Below, piece by piece: positions 16,546-24,266 of a stretch of DNA of 64,000 nucleotides. This DNA is from Planctomycetota bacterium (GTDB lineage: Bacteria; Planctomycetota; UBA1135; GCA-002686595): contig JADJLZ010000002.1 of the NCBI GenBank assembly GCA_016709875.1, forward strand, positions 124,001 through 188,000. The letters run 5' to 3'. A program made the translations under genes and the position numbers. The notes below the pieces were generated by a model, which was given only the letters and a program-made list of their open reading frames with translations, ran no database searches and was not told the origin of the DNA. Position 1 is the first letter of the stretch, and every line of letters begins with the position of its first letter.

Positions 16546-17243
16546 GGGTATCCTCGATGGGCGCGCAGCGCGCCGGACAGGTCTTCCTCCGGAGGGAGTG
16601 CGAAAGCGCCTCCCCCGGTGCATGTCGCCGCGAGCCGCGTGGGCGCGAATTCATCGCCGCAGCGCACGACGCAGCGCACGCGCGAGATGAGCCTGCGGTA
16701 GATGCGCTGGCGCGCACGCCACATGCGCTCCTTGCGCCGCGCCGCGCACGGCAAGGCTGCGCCCTCGTCCTCCGAGGACTCGCGACAGGTCTCGGCCTCA
16801 CCGTACGTGCCCGCCCCGTACAGGCGCGCGAATGCGCTTCGGTCGCGCTCCTCGGCCTCCTCCAGGGCGAGATCGACCTCGGCCATCAGCTGCGAGCGCT
16901 CGACGGCGAAGCCTTCCAGACAAAGGAGCTCCTCTTCGTCCCACTGGCCCGGCTCGGGATCGCGCGCCTCTCGGCCCGCGAGCAGCTCGTCACCGCAGTC
17001 GTAAGTGTGCCGCCGCCGCTCCTGCCTCTGGTGGTCGCGCAGGACGCTCGAGCCGATGCGCAGGATCCACGCCCGCAGGCTGCGCACGTCCTGCACGCGC
17101 TGGCGGAAGCGCGCCGCGCGCACGAGCGTCTCCTGCATCAGGTCGTCGGCCTGGTTCAGGTCGCGGCAGCGGCGCGCGAGGTAGTCGTGCAGGATCTCCG
17201 CGTGCTCTTCGATGCCGTCCCAGGAAATCGTGTCGCTGTGCAT
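16542..17243 (-). CDS. ECF-family RNA polymerase sigma factor with divergent region 4
   Basis: From ATG 17241-17243 the product is 233 residues. Region 2 is clear: LHDYLARRCRDLNQADDLMQ, ETLVRAARFRQRVQDVRSLR, AWILRIGSSVLRDHQRQERR match the ECF core-binding and -10 recognition helices. The expected region 4 is poorly conserved. It reads LALEEAEERDRSAFARLYGA, then an acidic, Cys-containing insertion (ETCRESSEDEG), then ERMWRARQRIYRRL. The C-terminus has ~45 extra residues with several cysteines. Promoter -35 recognition may therefore be unusual. It is translationally coupled to the TPR lipoprotein. The 210-bp region upstream shows no other gene. Confidence 0.75.
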   Translation of the reverse strand: MHSDTISWDGIEEHAEILHDYLARRCRDLNQADDLMQETLVRAARFRQRVQDVRSLRAWILRIGSSVLRDHQRQERRRHTYDCGDELLAGREARDPEPGQWDEEELLCLEGFAVERSQLMAEVDLALEEAEERDRSAFARLYGAGTYGEAETCRESSEDEGAALPCAARRKERMWRARQRIYRRLISRVRCVVRCGDEFAPTRLAATCTGGGAFALPPEEDLSGALRAHRGYP

Positions 17244-17453
17244 GGGTCGCTTCCTCTCCCCCCGGGCGGAGGTCGTGCTGCCCGGGCACAGGAGGAGACG
17301 CTCGAACGCGTGAGCTGGCACGCGGTCGAGGTTTCCCACAGGCGCGCGCACGCGACGGACGGCGGCCCGACAGGGGAAGCGCTCTCCCCAGGTGCGCTTG
17401 TGGCGCGGCGAGGTCCCCGGTTCGGGACGGACGGACTCCCTTGTGACCCGGGC

Positions 17454-18014
17454 TCAGCGCCGAGCGATCATCGCCCGAGCGAGTTCGTCCGCGCGCACCG
17501 GCCCGACGAGGTCCGAAACGAGCTCGAGGGCGAACTCGAGGGCCGTCCCTGCCCCCTGGCTCGTCAGCACCGTCCCCGCGCGCACCACCCGCGCCTGAGG
17601 ATGGACGCGCGCACCGGGGAGCTTCCCCTGCACGCTCGGGTGTGCGGTGACGTCGAGGCCTTCGAGGATCCCGGCCGCGTGCAGCACGAGTGGCGCGGCG
17701 CACAGCGCGGCGGTGCGCCGGCCCTCGGCGTGCAACCGGCGCGCGAGCGCGAGCACGCGCTCGTCCGCGGCGAGGTTGCGCGTCCCGGGCTGTCCGCCGG
17801 GGCAGACAAGCAGCGTGAAGCGCGCGAGGTCCAGTTCGCCCAGGTGCGCGTCGGGGGTGATCAGGATGCCGTGCGCGCCGCGGACGGGGCCGGGCACGAG
17901 GCCGGCGAGCGTGACCTCGAGCTCCGCGCGCCGCAGGACATCGACGATCGCGACCGCCTCGATCTCCTCGAAGCCCTCGGCGAGGGGCACGAGGACGCGT
18001 TCAGGGGTGCTCAT
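17454..18014 (-). CDS. DJ-1/PfpI (YajL-like) family protein
   Basis: The product is 186 residues from ATG 18012-18014. The first strand and helix read VLVPLAEGFEEIEAVAIVDV, including the acidic residue (AEGFEE) that hydrogen-bonds the nucleophile. The nucleophilic-elbow cysteine is in RTAALCAAPLVLHAAG. The pattern VCPGGQPGTRNLAADERVL is typical of DJ-1/YajL. These proteins act in oxidative-stress protection, possibly as deglycases or chaperones; the exact activity is debated. The start codon directly abuts the outer end of the palindrome at 18015-18166, so its promoter must lie inside or beyond that element. Confidence 0.88.
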   Translation of the reverse strand: MSTPERVLVPLAEGFEEIEAVAIVDVLRRAELEVTLAGLVPGPVRGAHGILITPDAHLGELDLARFTLLVCPGGQPGTRNLAADERVLALARRLHAEGRRTAALCAAPLVLHAAGILEGLDVTAHPSVQGKLPGARVHPQARVVRAGTVLTSQGAGTALEFALELVSDLVGPVRADELARAMIARR

Positions 18015-18166
18015 CGAATCGGAGTGTACCGAGCCAGAGCCATCTTTCACGGATCGGCGGCTGCTGGGCCGTGCAACGCCTTCGGCCGCTGCAACGGCTC
18101 CGGGCGAACGGGACCGACGGCCCCCGATCCGTGAAAGATGGCTCTGGCTCGGTACACTCCGATTCG
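18015..18166. repeat. perfect palindrome (43-bp arms) filling a divergent intergenic region
   Basis: Positions 18015-18057 and 18124-18166 are exact reverse complements with a 66-nt spacer. The left arm starts at the base next to the DJ-1 start codon, and the right arm ends at the first base of the DUF523 GTG start. The element thus fills the whole gap between two divergent genes and supplies identical upstream sequence (GAGTGTACCGAGCCAGAGCC and onward) to both. Its TACCGAGCCAG matches the TACGGTGCCAG of the RAYT-linked repeats in 9 of 11 positions. It could be a mobile palindrome that also carries symmetric promoters, or an operator. Confidence 0.85.
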
Positions 18167-18639
18167 TGTCCGACACCCCTGATCCACTCGAGCCCGTGCT
18201 CGTCAGCGCCTGCCTGATCGGGCGCTACTGCCGCTACGACGGGCGCACGAACGAAGATCGCGTGCTCGAGCGCGAACTCGAGCGCGAGCATCAGCGCGCC
18301 GTGCCTTTCTGCCCCGAGGAGCACGGCGGCCTGGGCACGCCGCGCCCGCCGGCGTCGATCCACGGCGGAGACGCGCACGCGGTGCTCGACGGCCGCGCGC
18401 AGGTGCGCAGCGACTCCGGAGCGGATCTGAGCCCCGCCTTCCTCGCCGGAGCGCGCGGCGCGCTCGAGGTGTGCCGCGAACACGGCATCCGCCGCGCGTA
18501 CCTGAAGGAGCGTTCGCCCTCATGTGGCGTGCGCAACACGCACGCCGACGGGGAGCTCGTCCCCGGTCCGGGGGTCACCAGCGCGCTGCTCGCGCGCGCA
18601 GGCATCGACGTGCGCGGCATCGAGGGCCGCCGCGACTGA
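18166..18639 (+). CDS. DUF523 family protein
   Basis: The frame is assigned from a GTG at 18166, giving 157 residues, the normal DUF523 length. The conserved elements are VLVSACLIGRYCRYDGRTN at the N-terminus, FCPEEHGGLGTPRPPASI in the middle and LKERSPSCGVRNTHADGE near the end. Conserved cysteines in ACL, YCRYDG, FCPE and SCG suggest metal or Fe-S binding. The biochemical role is not established; a link to tRNA thiolation has been proposed for related domains. It diverges from the DJ-1 gene and lies 10 bp before the histidine kinase gene, so the three plus-strand genes may form one transcript. Confidence 0.85.
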   Translation: MSDTPDPLEPVLVSACLIGRYCRYDGRTNEDRVLERELEREHQRAVPFCPEEHGGLGTPRPPASIHGGDAHAVLDGRAQVRSDSGADLSPAFLAGARGALEVCREHGIRRAYLKERSPSCGVRNTHADGELVPGPGVTSALLARAGIDVRGIEGRRD

Positions 18640-18649
18640 GGAAGAGCGC

Positions 18650-19960
18650 GTGCCCCCCACCCGCGGCCACCAGAAACTCGCGCTCTACTTCCTCCTGCTC
18701 GCGCTCGCCCTCGCGTGGGTGGCGGTGCAGTGGATGGAGCAGGCGAGCGAGCCCTCGGGCGCGCTCGTGCGGCTCGAGGACGCACGCCGCATCGCGGTCA
18801 CGCTGATCGCGCTCACGGCGCTGCTCGGCTTCGGCGGCGTGCTGCTGCGACGCATCTTTGTCGCTTCCGCTCGCGCTCGGGAGCAGGCGATGTGGGCCGA
18901 GAAGGTCCAGGCCGAGTCGCACAAGTACCGCGCGCTCTTCGAGGGTTCGGCCGACATGCTGCTGATCGTCGATCCGCGCACGCTGGCCATCCGCGAGGGC
19001 AACTCCCCGTCGCGCGCGGAGCTCGGCCCGGTCGTCGGCCTGGAGGACCTGCTCGGGGCGGCGCAGCGCACGACCTTGGCCGAGGAGCTGCGCGCCTGCG
19101 CAGCGGCGCCGGGCCAGACGCGCACGCTCACGGACCTCGATCTGCGCGCGAGCGGCGCTCGCACGCTCGTCGCCGACGCGCACCTCGCGCACATCTCGAT
19201 CGCGGGCGAGGCGCTCGTGCTCGTCGCGCTGCACGACCGCACGCGCCAGCGCGCGATGGAGCGCGAGCTCGCCATGCGCGAGCGGCTCTCGGCGATCGGC
19301 CTGTTCACCGCGGGCGTCGCGCACGAGATCAACAACCCGCTCGAGGCGATGGGCAACTACCTGACGCTGCTCGAGAAGGAAGAGCTGCCGCCGCAGACGC
19401 GCCAGCGCTACCTCGGGCTCGTGCAGCACGGCTTCGGGCGCATCCGCGACCTCGTGCGCGACCTGCTGCGTTTCGCGCGACCCGAGGAGGCGCATGCGAG
19501 CGTGCGCGTCGACCTTGCGCGGATCGTCGCCAACGCGAGCCAGCTCGTGGCGCTCTCGGCCTCGCTCAAGGATGTCGCGATCGCGACGCAGGGCCTCGAG
19601 CGGCCGCTGTGGCTCGCGGGCGACGCGGGGCGGCTCGAGCAGGTGCTCGTGAACCTGCTGCTCAACGCCGGCAAGGCGCAGCAGGGCCGCGGGCGCATCA
19701 CGCTGCGCGCGCGCGAGCTCTCCGCCGAGGGCCTGGTCGAACTCGCCGTCGAGGACGAAGGCCCGGGCATCCCGCCCGAGAACCTCGCGCGCCTGTTCGA
19801 CCCCTTCTTCGGCGCCGGCGAGGGCACCGGGCTGGGTCTGGCGGTCTCGTGGGGAATCGTGCGCGCCCACGGCGGTACGATCGCGGTCGAGAATCGAACC
19901 GAAGGCGGCGCGCGCTTCGTCCTGCGCCTGCCACGCAACCCTGGCGAATCTGCTGCATGA
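18650..19960 (+). CDS. sensor histidine kinase (NtrB/AtoS-like)
   Basis: The GTG start at 18650 follows GAGGAAG. The 436-residue product has two membrane helices (about residues 10-28 and 47-68: LALYFLLLALALAWVAVQW and TLIALTALLGFGGVLLRRI) around a short periplasmic loop. A PAS-like domain follows (KYRALFEGSADMLLIVDPRT). The dimerisation/phosphoacceptor site is GLFTAGVAHEINNPLEAMGN (H box, typical of NtrB). The catalytic domain has N box LVNLLLNAGKA, G1 VEDEGPGIPPENL, FDPFF and G2 GTGLGLAVS. All catalytic motifs are intact. It overlaps the response regulator by 4 bp, so the two form a two-component pair. The small sensor loop gives no clue to the signal. Confidence 0.92.
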   Translation: MPPTRGHQKLALYFLLLALALAWVAVQWMEQASEPSGALVRLEDARRIAVTLIALTALLGFGGVLLRRIFVASARAREQAMWAEKVQAESHKYRALFEGSADMLLIVDPRTLAIREGNSPSRAELGPVVGLEDLLGAAQRTTLAEELRACAAAPGQTRTLTDLDLRASGARTLVADAHLAHISIAGEALVLVALHDRTRQRAMERELAMRERLSAIGLFTAGVAHEINNPLEAMGNYLTLLEKEELPPQTRQRYLGLVQHGFGRIRDLVRDLLRFARPEEAHASVRVDLARIVANASQLVALSASLKDVAIATQGLERPLWLAGDAGRLEQVLVNLLLNAGKAQQGRGRITLRARELSAEGLVELAVEDEGPGIPPENLARLFDPFFGAGEGTGLGLAVSWGIVRAHGGTIAVENRTEGGARFVLRLPRNPGESAA

Positions 19961-21300
19961 AGCCCCCCCACGTTCTGATCGTCGACGACGAGGAGTTCGT
20001 ACGCGACTCCCTCGAGGAGATCCTGCGCCACGAGGGTCTGGCGACCAGCGCCGCTGCCGGTGCGCAGGAGGCCGTGCGCTTCCTCGAGACGCGCGAGTGC
20101 GACGCAATCGTCACCGACCTGCGCATGCCGCGCGGCGACGGGCTCTCGCTGCTGGCCGAAGCGCGTCGGCGCGGCGTCTCGATCCCGATCGTGATGATCA
20201 CGGGCGTGGGCACGGTCGGCGAGGCCGTGCAGGCGATGAAAGCCGGCGCCTTCGACTTCCTGCAGAAGCCCGTGCACCCCGCCGAGCTCGTGCGCGTCGT
20301 GAAGCGCGCCGTCGAGCACCACGCGCTGCAGCGCGAAGTGCAGCTCCTGCGCGGCTCGGTCGCCAGCCTGCGCCGCGCGGAGGCGCTGATCGGCGAATCC
20401 GCGCCGCTGCGCGCCCTGCGCGAACAGCTCGAGCGCCTCGCCTCGACCGACAGCACGGTGCTGATCACCGGCGAGACAGGCACGGGCAAGGAGCTCTGCG
20501 CGAGAGAGATCCACGACCACGGCGCACGCGCGCCGCGCCTGCTCGTGCGTCTGGACTGTGCGCGCTCCTCCGGCAGCGCCGAGCAGCTCGCCGCGCGGCT
20601 CGCCGAAGCCGAGGGCGGCACGCTGCTGCTCGACGACGTGGGCACGCTGCGGGCCGAGGCACAGTCGCCGCTCGCACGCCTGCTCGAGCGCGGCGAATAC
20701 CAGGATGAGCGCGGACGCACGCGCACGGCCGACCTGCGTGTGATCGCCACGACCTCCGAGGACCTCGCCGCGCGCGTGCGTGCGGGGACCTTCGGCGCCG
20801 AGCTCTTCCACCGCCTCGAAGTCGTGCCGCTGCGCCTCCCGCCGCTGCGCGAACACCTCGAGGACATCCCTGCGATCGCGGCGCACCACCTGCAGCACGC
20901 CAAGAGCGGCGGCAAGGCCCGCACGTTGTCCCCCGAGGCCGTCGAGGTGCTCGCCAGCCACGAGTGGCCGGGCAACGTGCGCGAGTTGCGCAACGTGCTC
21001 GAGCGCGCGCTGATCGTCGCGGGCGCGGCCGAGCTCTCGGCCGACGTCTTCCGCTCGATCCTCGAACCCGTGATGGCGCAGCCGCCCGCGCGCGCCCCCG
21101 ACAGCTCGCTCGCGCGCCTGACCGAATTCAACCTGCGCCGCAACGTCGACCTGCGCGAGCGCGAGACGGTGCTCTCGGCCCTGCAGCGCTGCCGCGGCGT
21201 CAAGAAAGAGGCCTGCGACCTGCTCGGGATCGACCCGCGCAACCTCGGTTACTACCTGCGCAAGCACAAGCTCAAGGAGAGTGAGTGGAACCCCGCGTGA
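19957..21300 (+). CDS. NtrC-like response regulator with AAA+ domain lacking the GAFTGA loop
   Basis: The product is 447 residues from ATG 19957 (ATGA overlap). The receiver domain is intact: VLIVDDEEFVRDSLEEIL, phosphoacceptor in AIVTDLRMPRGDG, and the conserved Lys in FLQKPVHPAEL. The AAA+ domain has Walker A GETGTGKE and Walker B GGTLLLDDVG. The segment between them is about 25 residues shorter than in NtrC, and ELFGHEKGAFTGA is replaced by DCARSSGSAEQLAARLAEA. The sensor region HEWPGNVRELRNVLERA and a C-terminal Fis-type helix-turn-helix (CDLLGIDPRNLGYYLRKHK) are present. Loss of the sigma-54 contact loop implies a different mode of promoter control. Confidence 0.88.
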   Translation: MKPPHVLIVDDEEFVRDSLEEILRHEGLATSAAAGAQEAVRFLETRECDAIVTDLRMPRGDGLSLLAEARRRGVSIPIVMITGVGTVGEAVQAMKAGAFDFLQKPVHPAELVRVVKRAVEHHALQREVQLLRGSVASLRRAEALIGESAPLRALREQLERLASTDSTVLITGETGTGKELCAREIHDHGARAPRLLVRLDCARSSGSAEQLAARLAEAEGGTLLLDDVGTLRAEAQSPLARLLERGEYQDERGRTRTADLRVIATTSEDLAARVRAGTFGAELFHRLEVVPLRLPPLREHLEDIPAIAAHHLQHAKSGGKARTLSPEAVEVLASHEWPGNVRELRNVLERALIVAGAAELSADVFRSILEPVMAQPPARAPDSSLARLTEFNLRRNVDLRERETVLSALQRCRGVKKEACDLLGIDPRNLGYYLRKHKLKESEWNPA

Positions 21301-21325
21301 AAAAACCAGCCCGCCTGGTTTTTTG
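21301..21325 (+). terminator. intrinsic terminator after the two-component operon
   Basis: AAAAAACCAG at 21301-21310 pairs perfectly with CTGGTTTTTT at 21316-21325 around the loop CCCGC, directly after the response-regulator TGA. The T-run gives a classical Rho-independent terminator, and the matching A-run makes it potentially bidirectional. Confidence 0.9.
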
Positions 21326-21366
21326 ACGTTGCCCGCCACCCCCTCCCCGTTCCTATTCCCACTCCC

Positions 21367-21666
21367 ATGACACGCATATCCGCGAAGTTCGAAGCCGAGA
21401 TCCTGATGGGCCACAAGGGCGCCGCGGTCCTCGTCCCCTTCGATCCGGAAGAGGTCTGGGGCATCGCGCCGCGCAAGGTCGCCGACCAGCCCGGCGGCCA
21501 GAAGGGCTTCCGCATCCGCGGCACCTTCGCCGGCGCGCGCTTCGAGGGCTGGATCGGTTCGCGCTGGGGCCGGCGCTTCATCCTCGCCGACGAGAAGCTC
21601 ATTCGGAAGGCGAAGGTCAAGGTCGGCGACACGGTCGAGCTCGTGATCGAGCCGGTCGCGGGCTGA
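21367..21666 (+). CDS. DUF1905 domain protein
   Basis: This 99-residue protein reads KFEAEILMGHKGAAVLVPFD, GGQKGFRIRGTFAGARFEGW and DEKLIRKAKVKVGDTVELVI. This is the whole DUF1905 small beta-barrel domain, often found alone or fused to a YdeI/OmpD-like domain. No catalytic residues are known. It stands alone after the terminator and is convergent with the damaged gene ending at 21673, six bases away. Confidence 0.85.
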   Translation: MTRISAKFEAEILMGHKGAAVLVPFDPEEVWGIAPRKVADQPGGQKGFRIRGTFAGARFEGWIGSRWGRRFILADEKLIRKAKVKVGDTVELVIEPVAG

Positions 21667-21672
21667 GCGGGG

Positions 21673-22305
21673 TCAGCCTCGCGGGTAGGGCGGCGGCTTC
21701 TCCCGCGCGACGTTGAACCCGGGTGCCGGGTGTGTGCGCGACGCGAGCTTCGGTCGCACGATCGGTGCGGAGGGGCCGAGCGCGGAGTACGACAGCTCGA
21801 GCAGGTGCCAGTCCACCGGCAACGTCTTGTCGGTGATCCAGCCCTCGAGCATTGTCGCGATCCCGTCCTTCACCTTGAGCTGGAGCCCCATCCCGGGCTC
21901 CAACTCCTGCACTCTGGCGAACACGTCATCGAGCCAGAACGACGGCCGTCCCGGGAGGGGCCGAACTCCCCCGCCGGGAACGAGGTCCACGAAGAACCCG
22001 ACGCCCGAGTGCAGACGCCGGATCACGCGCGCCTCTGCGATCTGCCCGCGCAGCGCTTCCAGCACCTCGCCGCTGCCGTCGAGCAGGAAGTCGAGGATGC
22101 GCCGCTCGCGCGCGGTGAGCGGCGTCGGCTCGCGCGCGGGGTTCCTCGACGAACACGCCGTGCGAGTAGCTGCGGGCGTCGAGGTCGTTCGAGGCCTGCG
22201 CCTGGTGCAGCCAGAGATCCCAGTAGCGCGCTCGAGCTCCTCGTCGCTCAGGTTCGCGAGGTCGAGGTCCTCCTCGCTCAGGAATTCGTCCTTCACCCCG
22301 GCCAT
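21673..22305 (-). pseudogene. unrecognised protein gene with two compensating indels
   Basis: The frame is open for 210 codons, but residues ~28-57 (from TGISGCTRRRPR) do not fit the protein around them. In the neighbouring frame the same stretch reads YWDLWLHQAQASNDLDARSY then SHGVFVEEP, which looks natural. The flanks (MAGVKDEFLSEEDLDLANLS and LTARERRILDFLLDGSGEVL) are in the first frame. Extra GC and GCGC dinucleotides, at about 22233 and 22137, would explain the excursion. The C-terminal half looks like a globular domain (IRRLHSGVGFFVDLVPGGGV). I do not recognise the family. The start overlaps the end of the upstream damaged gene, so they formed an operon. Confidence 0.5.
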
Positions 22306-22652
22306 CCTCCGGCTACCTCGAAAGGCAGGCGAGTCTCGGCCTCGCTGATCCGCGGTGGCCGGGTGACGAAGTCGGTGCGGATCCGCAGGCCGTCGGCCTT
22401 GAACTCGAAGTGCGAACTCCAGCCCTGCCGCAGCCAGCGCAGGTCGAGCGGGGCGCCGAAACGCTAACTTCCTTGATGGCGTCCAAGTACACCGAGCACG
22501 TGCTCGAGGGCCTCCTGGTCCTCGCGCAGGATCCAGTCGCCATCCTTGCTCATCACGGCCAGGCGAGGCAGCACGACGGCCTGGCCGCGCGTGACGATCG
22601 CCCGCAGTCGTCTGTCGTTGAACTCCTGCGTGAGCCGGAGCTAGATGTTCAT
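22293..22652 (-). pseudogene. hypothetical gene interrupted by two in-frame TAG codons (nucleotidyltransferase-like?)
   Basis: Reading from ATG 22650-22652 gives MNI, TAG at 22641-22643, then LRLTQEFNDRRLRAIVTRGQ, AVVLPRLAVMSKDGDWILRE, DQEALEHVLGVLGRHQGS, TAG at 22464-22466, and RFGAPLDLRWLRQGWSSHFE, FKADGLRIRTDFVTRPPRIS to a TGA at 22293. Apart from the two amber codons the frame is continuous and protein-like. E and Y would be natural at the two sites. TAG is an ordinary stop elsewhere in the window (genes ending at 4794 and 6747), so suppression is not expected. The family is not certain; the sequence is faintly reminiscent of small nucleotidyltransferase-like proteins. It overlaps the next damaged gene by 13 bp and lies 4 bp after the methyltransferase. 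Confidence 0.5.
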
Positions 22653-22656
22653 CGAC

Positions 22657-23427
22657 CTAGCCCGCACCCCGCGGCCGCGCCACGATCACGATGTGGAAGC
22701 CCAGCAGCGAGACGAGCGGCAGCGCGCAGATCAGGCGGTCGATGCGGATGAAGGCGCGCGTGATCCAGGCATTCCCCGGGATGTACTTGAGCACCCCCAG
22801 GTGGTCGGGGAAGCCCGCGAAGACGTACGCCAGCACGCCGTACTTGCGCGCCTTGACGACCTCGAAGCCCGCCTGCTCGCACAATCCGATGATGCCCTTG
22901 CGCGTGAAGCCCTGGTCGCCCTCGTCGAAGTGCGGGCTCTTCTTGTAGAGGATCGCGCGTGCGAGCTTGATCAGCGGGTTGTCGTTGCAGGGTTCGCTCA
23001 TCACCAGCACGCCCTCCTTGCCCAGCGCCTCGCGGCAGTTGGCCAGGAACTTCACGTGGTTGCGCACGTGGTGCAGCGAGCCCTTGCAGAACACCACGTC
23101 GAAGGAGCCCATGCGGAACGGCAGCCGCTCGGCGTCCGCCGTCACCAGGCGCGCCCCCGGGATGTACTTCTCCGAGACCTTGAGCATCTCGAAGCTGATG
23201 TCCAGGCCCACCGCGCCGGGGTGCTTCTGGTCGAGCTCGGCCAGGAAGAAACCGGTCCCGCAGCCAAGGTCGAGCACCCTCCGGGCGCCGCTCGGCACGT
23301 GCGAGATCATCTCGGCGTGCCAGTCCTGCTGGAACAGGCGCGAGAACTCGAGCCCGTAACGGTAGGCGTAACGCGGCGCGAGCTCGCGGTGCAGATCGAT
23401 CTGGGACTGGGCGTTCGAGACGGACAT
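22657..23427 (-). CDS. class I SAM-dependent methyltransferase
   Basis: Starting at the in-frame ATG 23425-23427 (MSVSNAQSQIDLHREL), the product is 256 residues. Motif I is RVLDLGCGTGFFLAEL, motif II ends in ARLVTADAERLPFRMG, and FDVVFCKGSLHHVRN is the post-II region, all typical of the Methyltransf_11 group. The C-terminal ~60 residues include a hydrophobic segment (LICALPLVSLLGFHIVIVA), so it may be membrane-associated. The substrate is unknown. Its proximity to a flippase and SGNH hydrolases suggests a polysaccharide or lipid-linked glycan. It diverges from the SGNH gene at 23469. Confidence 0.82.
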   Translation of the reverse strand: MSVSNAQSQIDLHRELAPRYAYRYGLEFSRLFQQDWHAEMISHVPSGARRVLDLGCGTGFFLAELDQKHPGAVGLDISFEMLKVSEKYIPGARLVTADAERLPFRMGSFDVVFCKGSLHHVRNHVKFLANCREALGKEGVLVMSEPCNDNPLIKLARAILYKKSPHFDEGDQGFTRKGIIGLCEQAGFEVVKARKYGVLAYVFAGFPDHLGVLKYIPGNAWITRAFIRIDRLICALPLVSLLGFHIVIVARPRGAG

Positions 23428-23468
23428 GCGCGAGGAGGCGCGAAAGTCTACCCTGTCGCGCACACTCC

Positions 23469-24233
23469 ATGAGCGTGCCCGTGCCCCCCTTCCTGCGTGC
23501 TCTGGCCTTCGCCGGCGTCTGCGCGAGCGCGTACGGCATGCTCGCGTGGACCGACAGCGTCCCCGGCGGCTGGAAACTGCGCCATTTTTTCGAGGACCCC
23601 GCCGTCGAGGGCGTGCGCAATTCGCATCTGCACGTCTTCCGCCGCCTGCGCGCCTTCGCAGCGGAAGAGCCCGGCTCGGCGCGCGGCGCGGTGCTGCTGC
23701 TCGGCTCCTCGACGATCGAGCGCTGGCCCCTCGCGGACTGCTTTCCCGGCAAGCGCGTGGTGAACCACGGCCTCAGCGACACCTCGCTCGAGCTCGAGGA
23801 ACGGCTCTTCAACGCCTGCCTGCCTGCCGCCACGCCGCTCGGCGTCGTGCTCTACGAAGGGAGCCTCGACCTGCGCCAGCCGACCGAGCCCCTCGCGCAG
23901 GCGCTCGCCCGGCTGCCGCGCCTCGCGCAGCGACTGCGCGTGCGCTACGGGCCCAATCTGCCGATCACGCTGCTTGGAATCCTGCCCGCACGCCACATGG
24001 ACGCCGCCGCGACGAAGGCGCTGCACGAGGCCAACGACACGCTGCGCGTGCTCGCGCGTGAGAACGCGCTGACCTTCGTCGAGACCGCGCGCGGGCCGAT
24101 CGAGGGCCTGGACGGGCTGCTGGTCGAGTCGCTCTCCACCGACGAGCTGCATTTGAACCCCGAGGGCTACCGCGTGCTGGCGCGCTGGCTGATCACGGAG
24201 GGCGGCGAGACGGGCCGCGCGCTCGCCCCCTGA
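23469..24233 (+). CDS. SGNH/GDSL-like hydrolase, membrane-anchored
   Basis: The 254-residue product begins with one hydrophobic segment (about residues 8-26). The SGNH block I serine is in AVLLLGSSTIERWP (S80). A block II-like glycine is near VVNHGLSDTS. The Asp-His pair is in STDELHLNPEGYRVLARWL at the C-terminus. This layout fits extracytoplasmic acyl esterases or transferases acting on glycans. It is followed at 33 bp by a polysaccharide flippase and then a second SGNH-like protein, which suggests acylation or deacylation of an exported polysaccharide. Confidence 0.78.
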   Translation: MSVPVPPFLRALAFAGVCASAYGMLAWTDSVPGGWKLRHFFEDPAVEGVRNSHLHVFRRLRAFAAEEPGSARGAVLLLGSSTIERWPLADCFPGKRVVNHGLSDTSLELEERLFNACLPAATPLGVVLYEGSLDLRQPTEPLAQALARLPRLAQRLRVRYGPNLPITLLGILPARHMDAAATKALHEANDTLRVLARENALTFVETARGPIEGLDGLLVESLSTDELHLNPEGYRVLARWLITEGGETGRALAP

Positions 24234-24266
24234 GGCGCTCGCTGCTCTCTCGCCACGGATCGCCGC

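Noticed and set aside
22293..22652. TAG recoded as an amino acid (suppressed amber codons)
   Set aside because: Several healthy genes in the window end with TAG (at 4794 and 6747), no suppressor tRNA is seen, and the neighbouring gene is also damaged.
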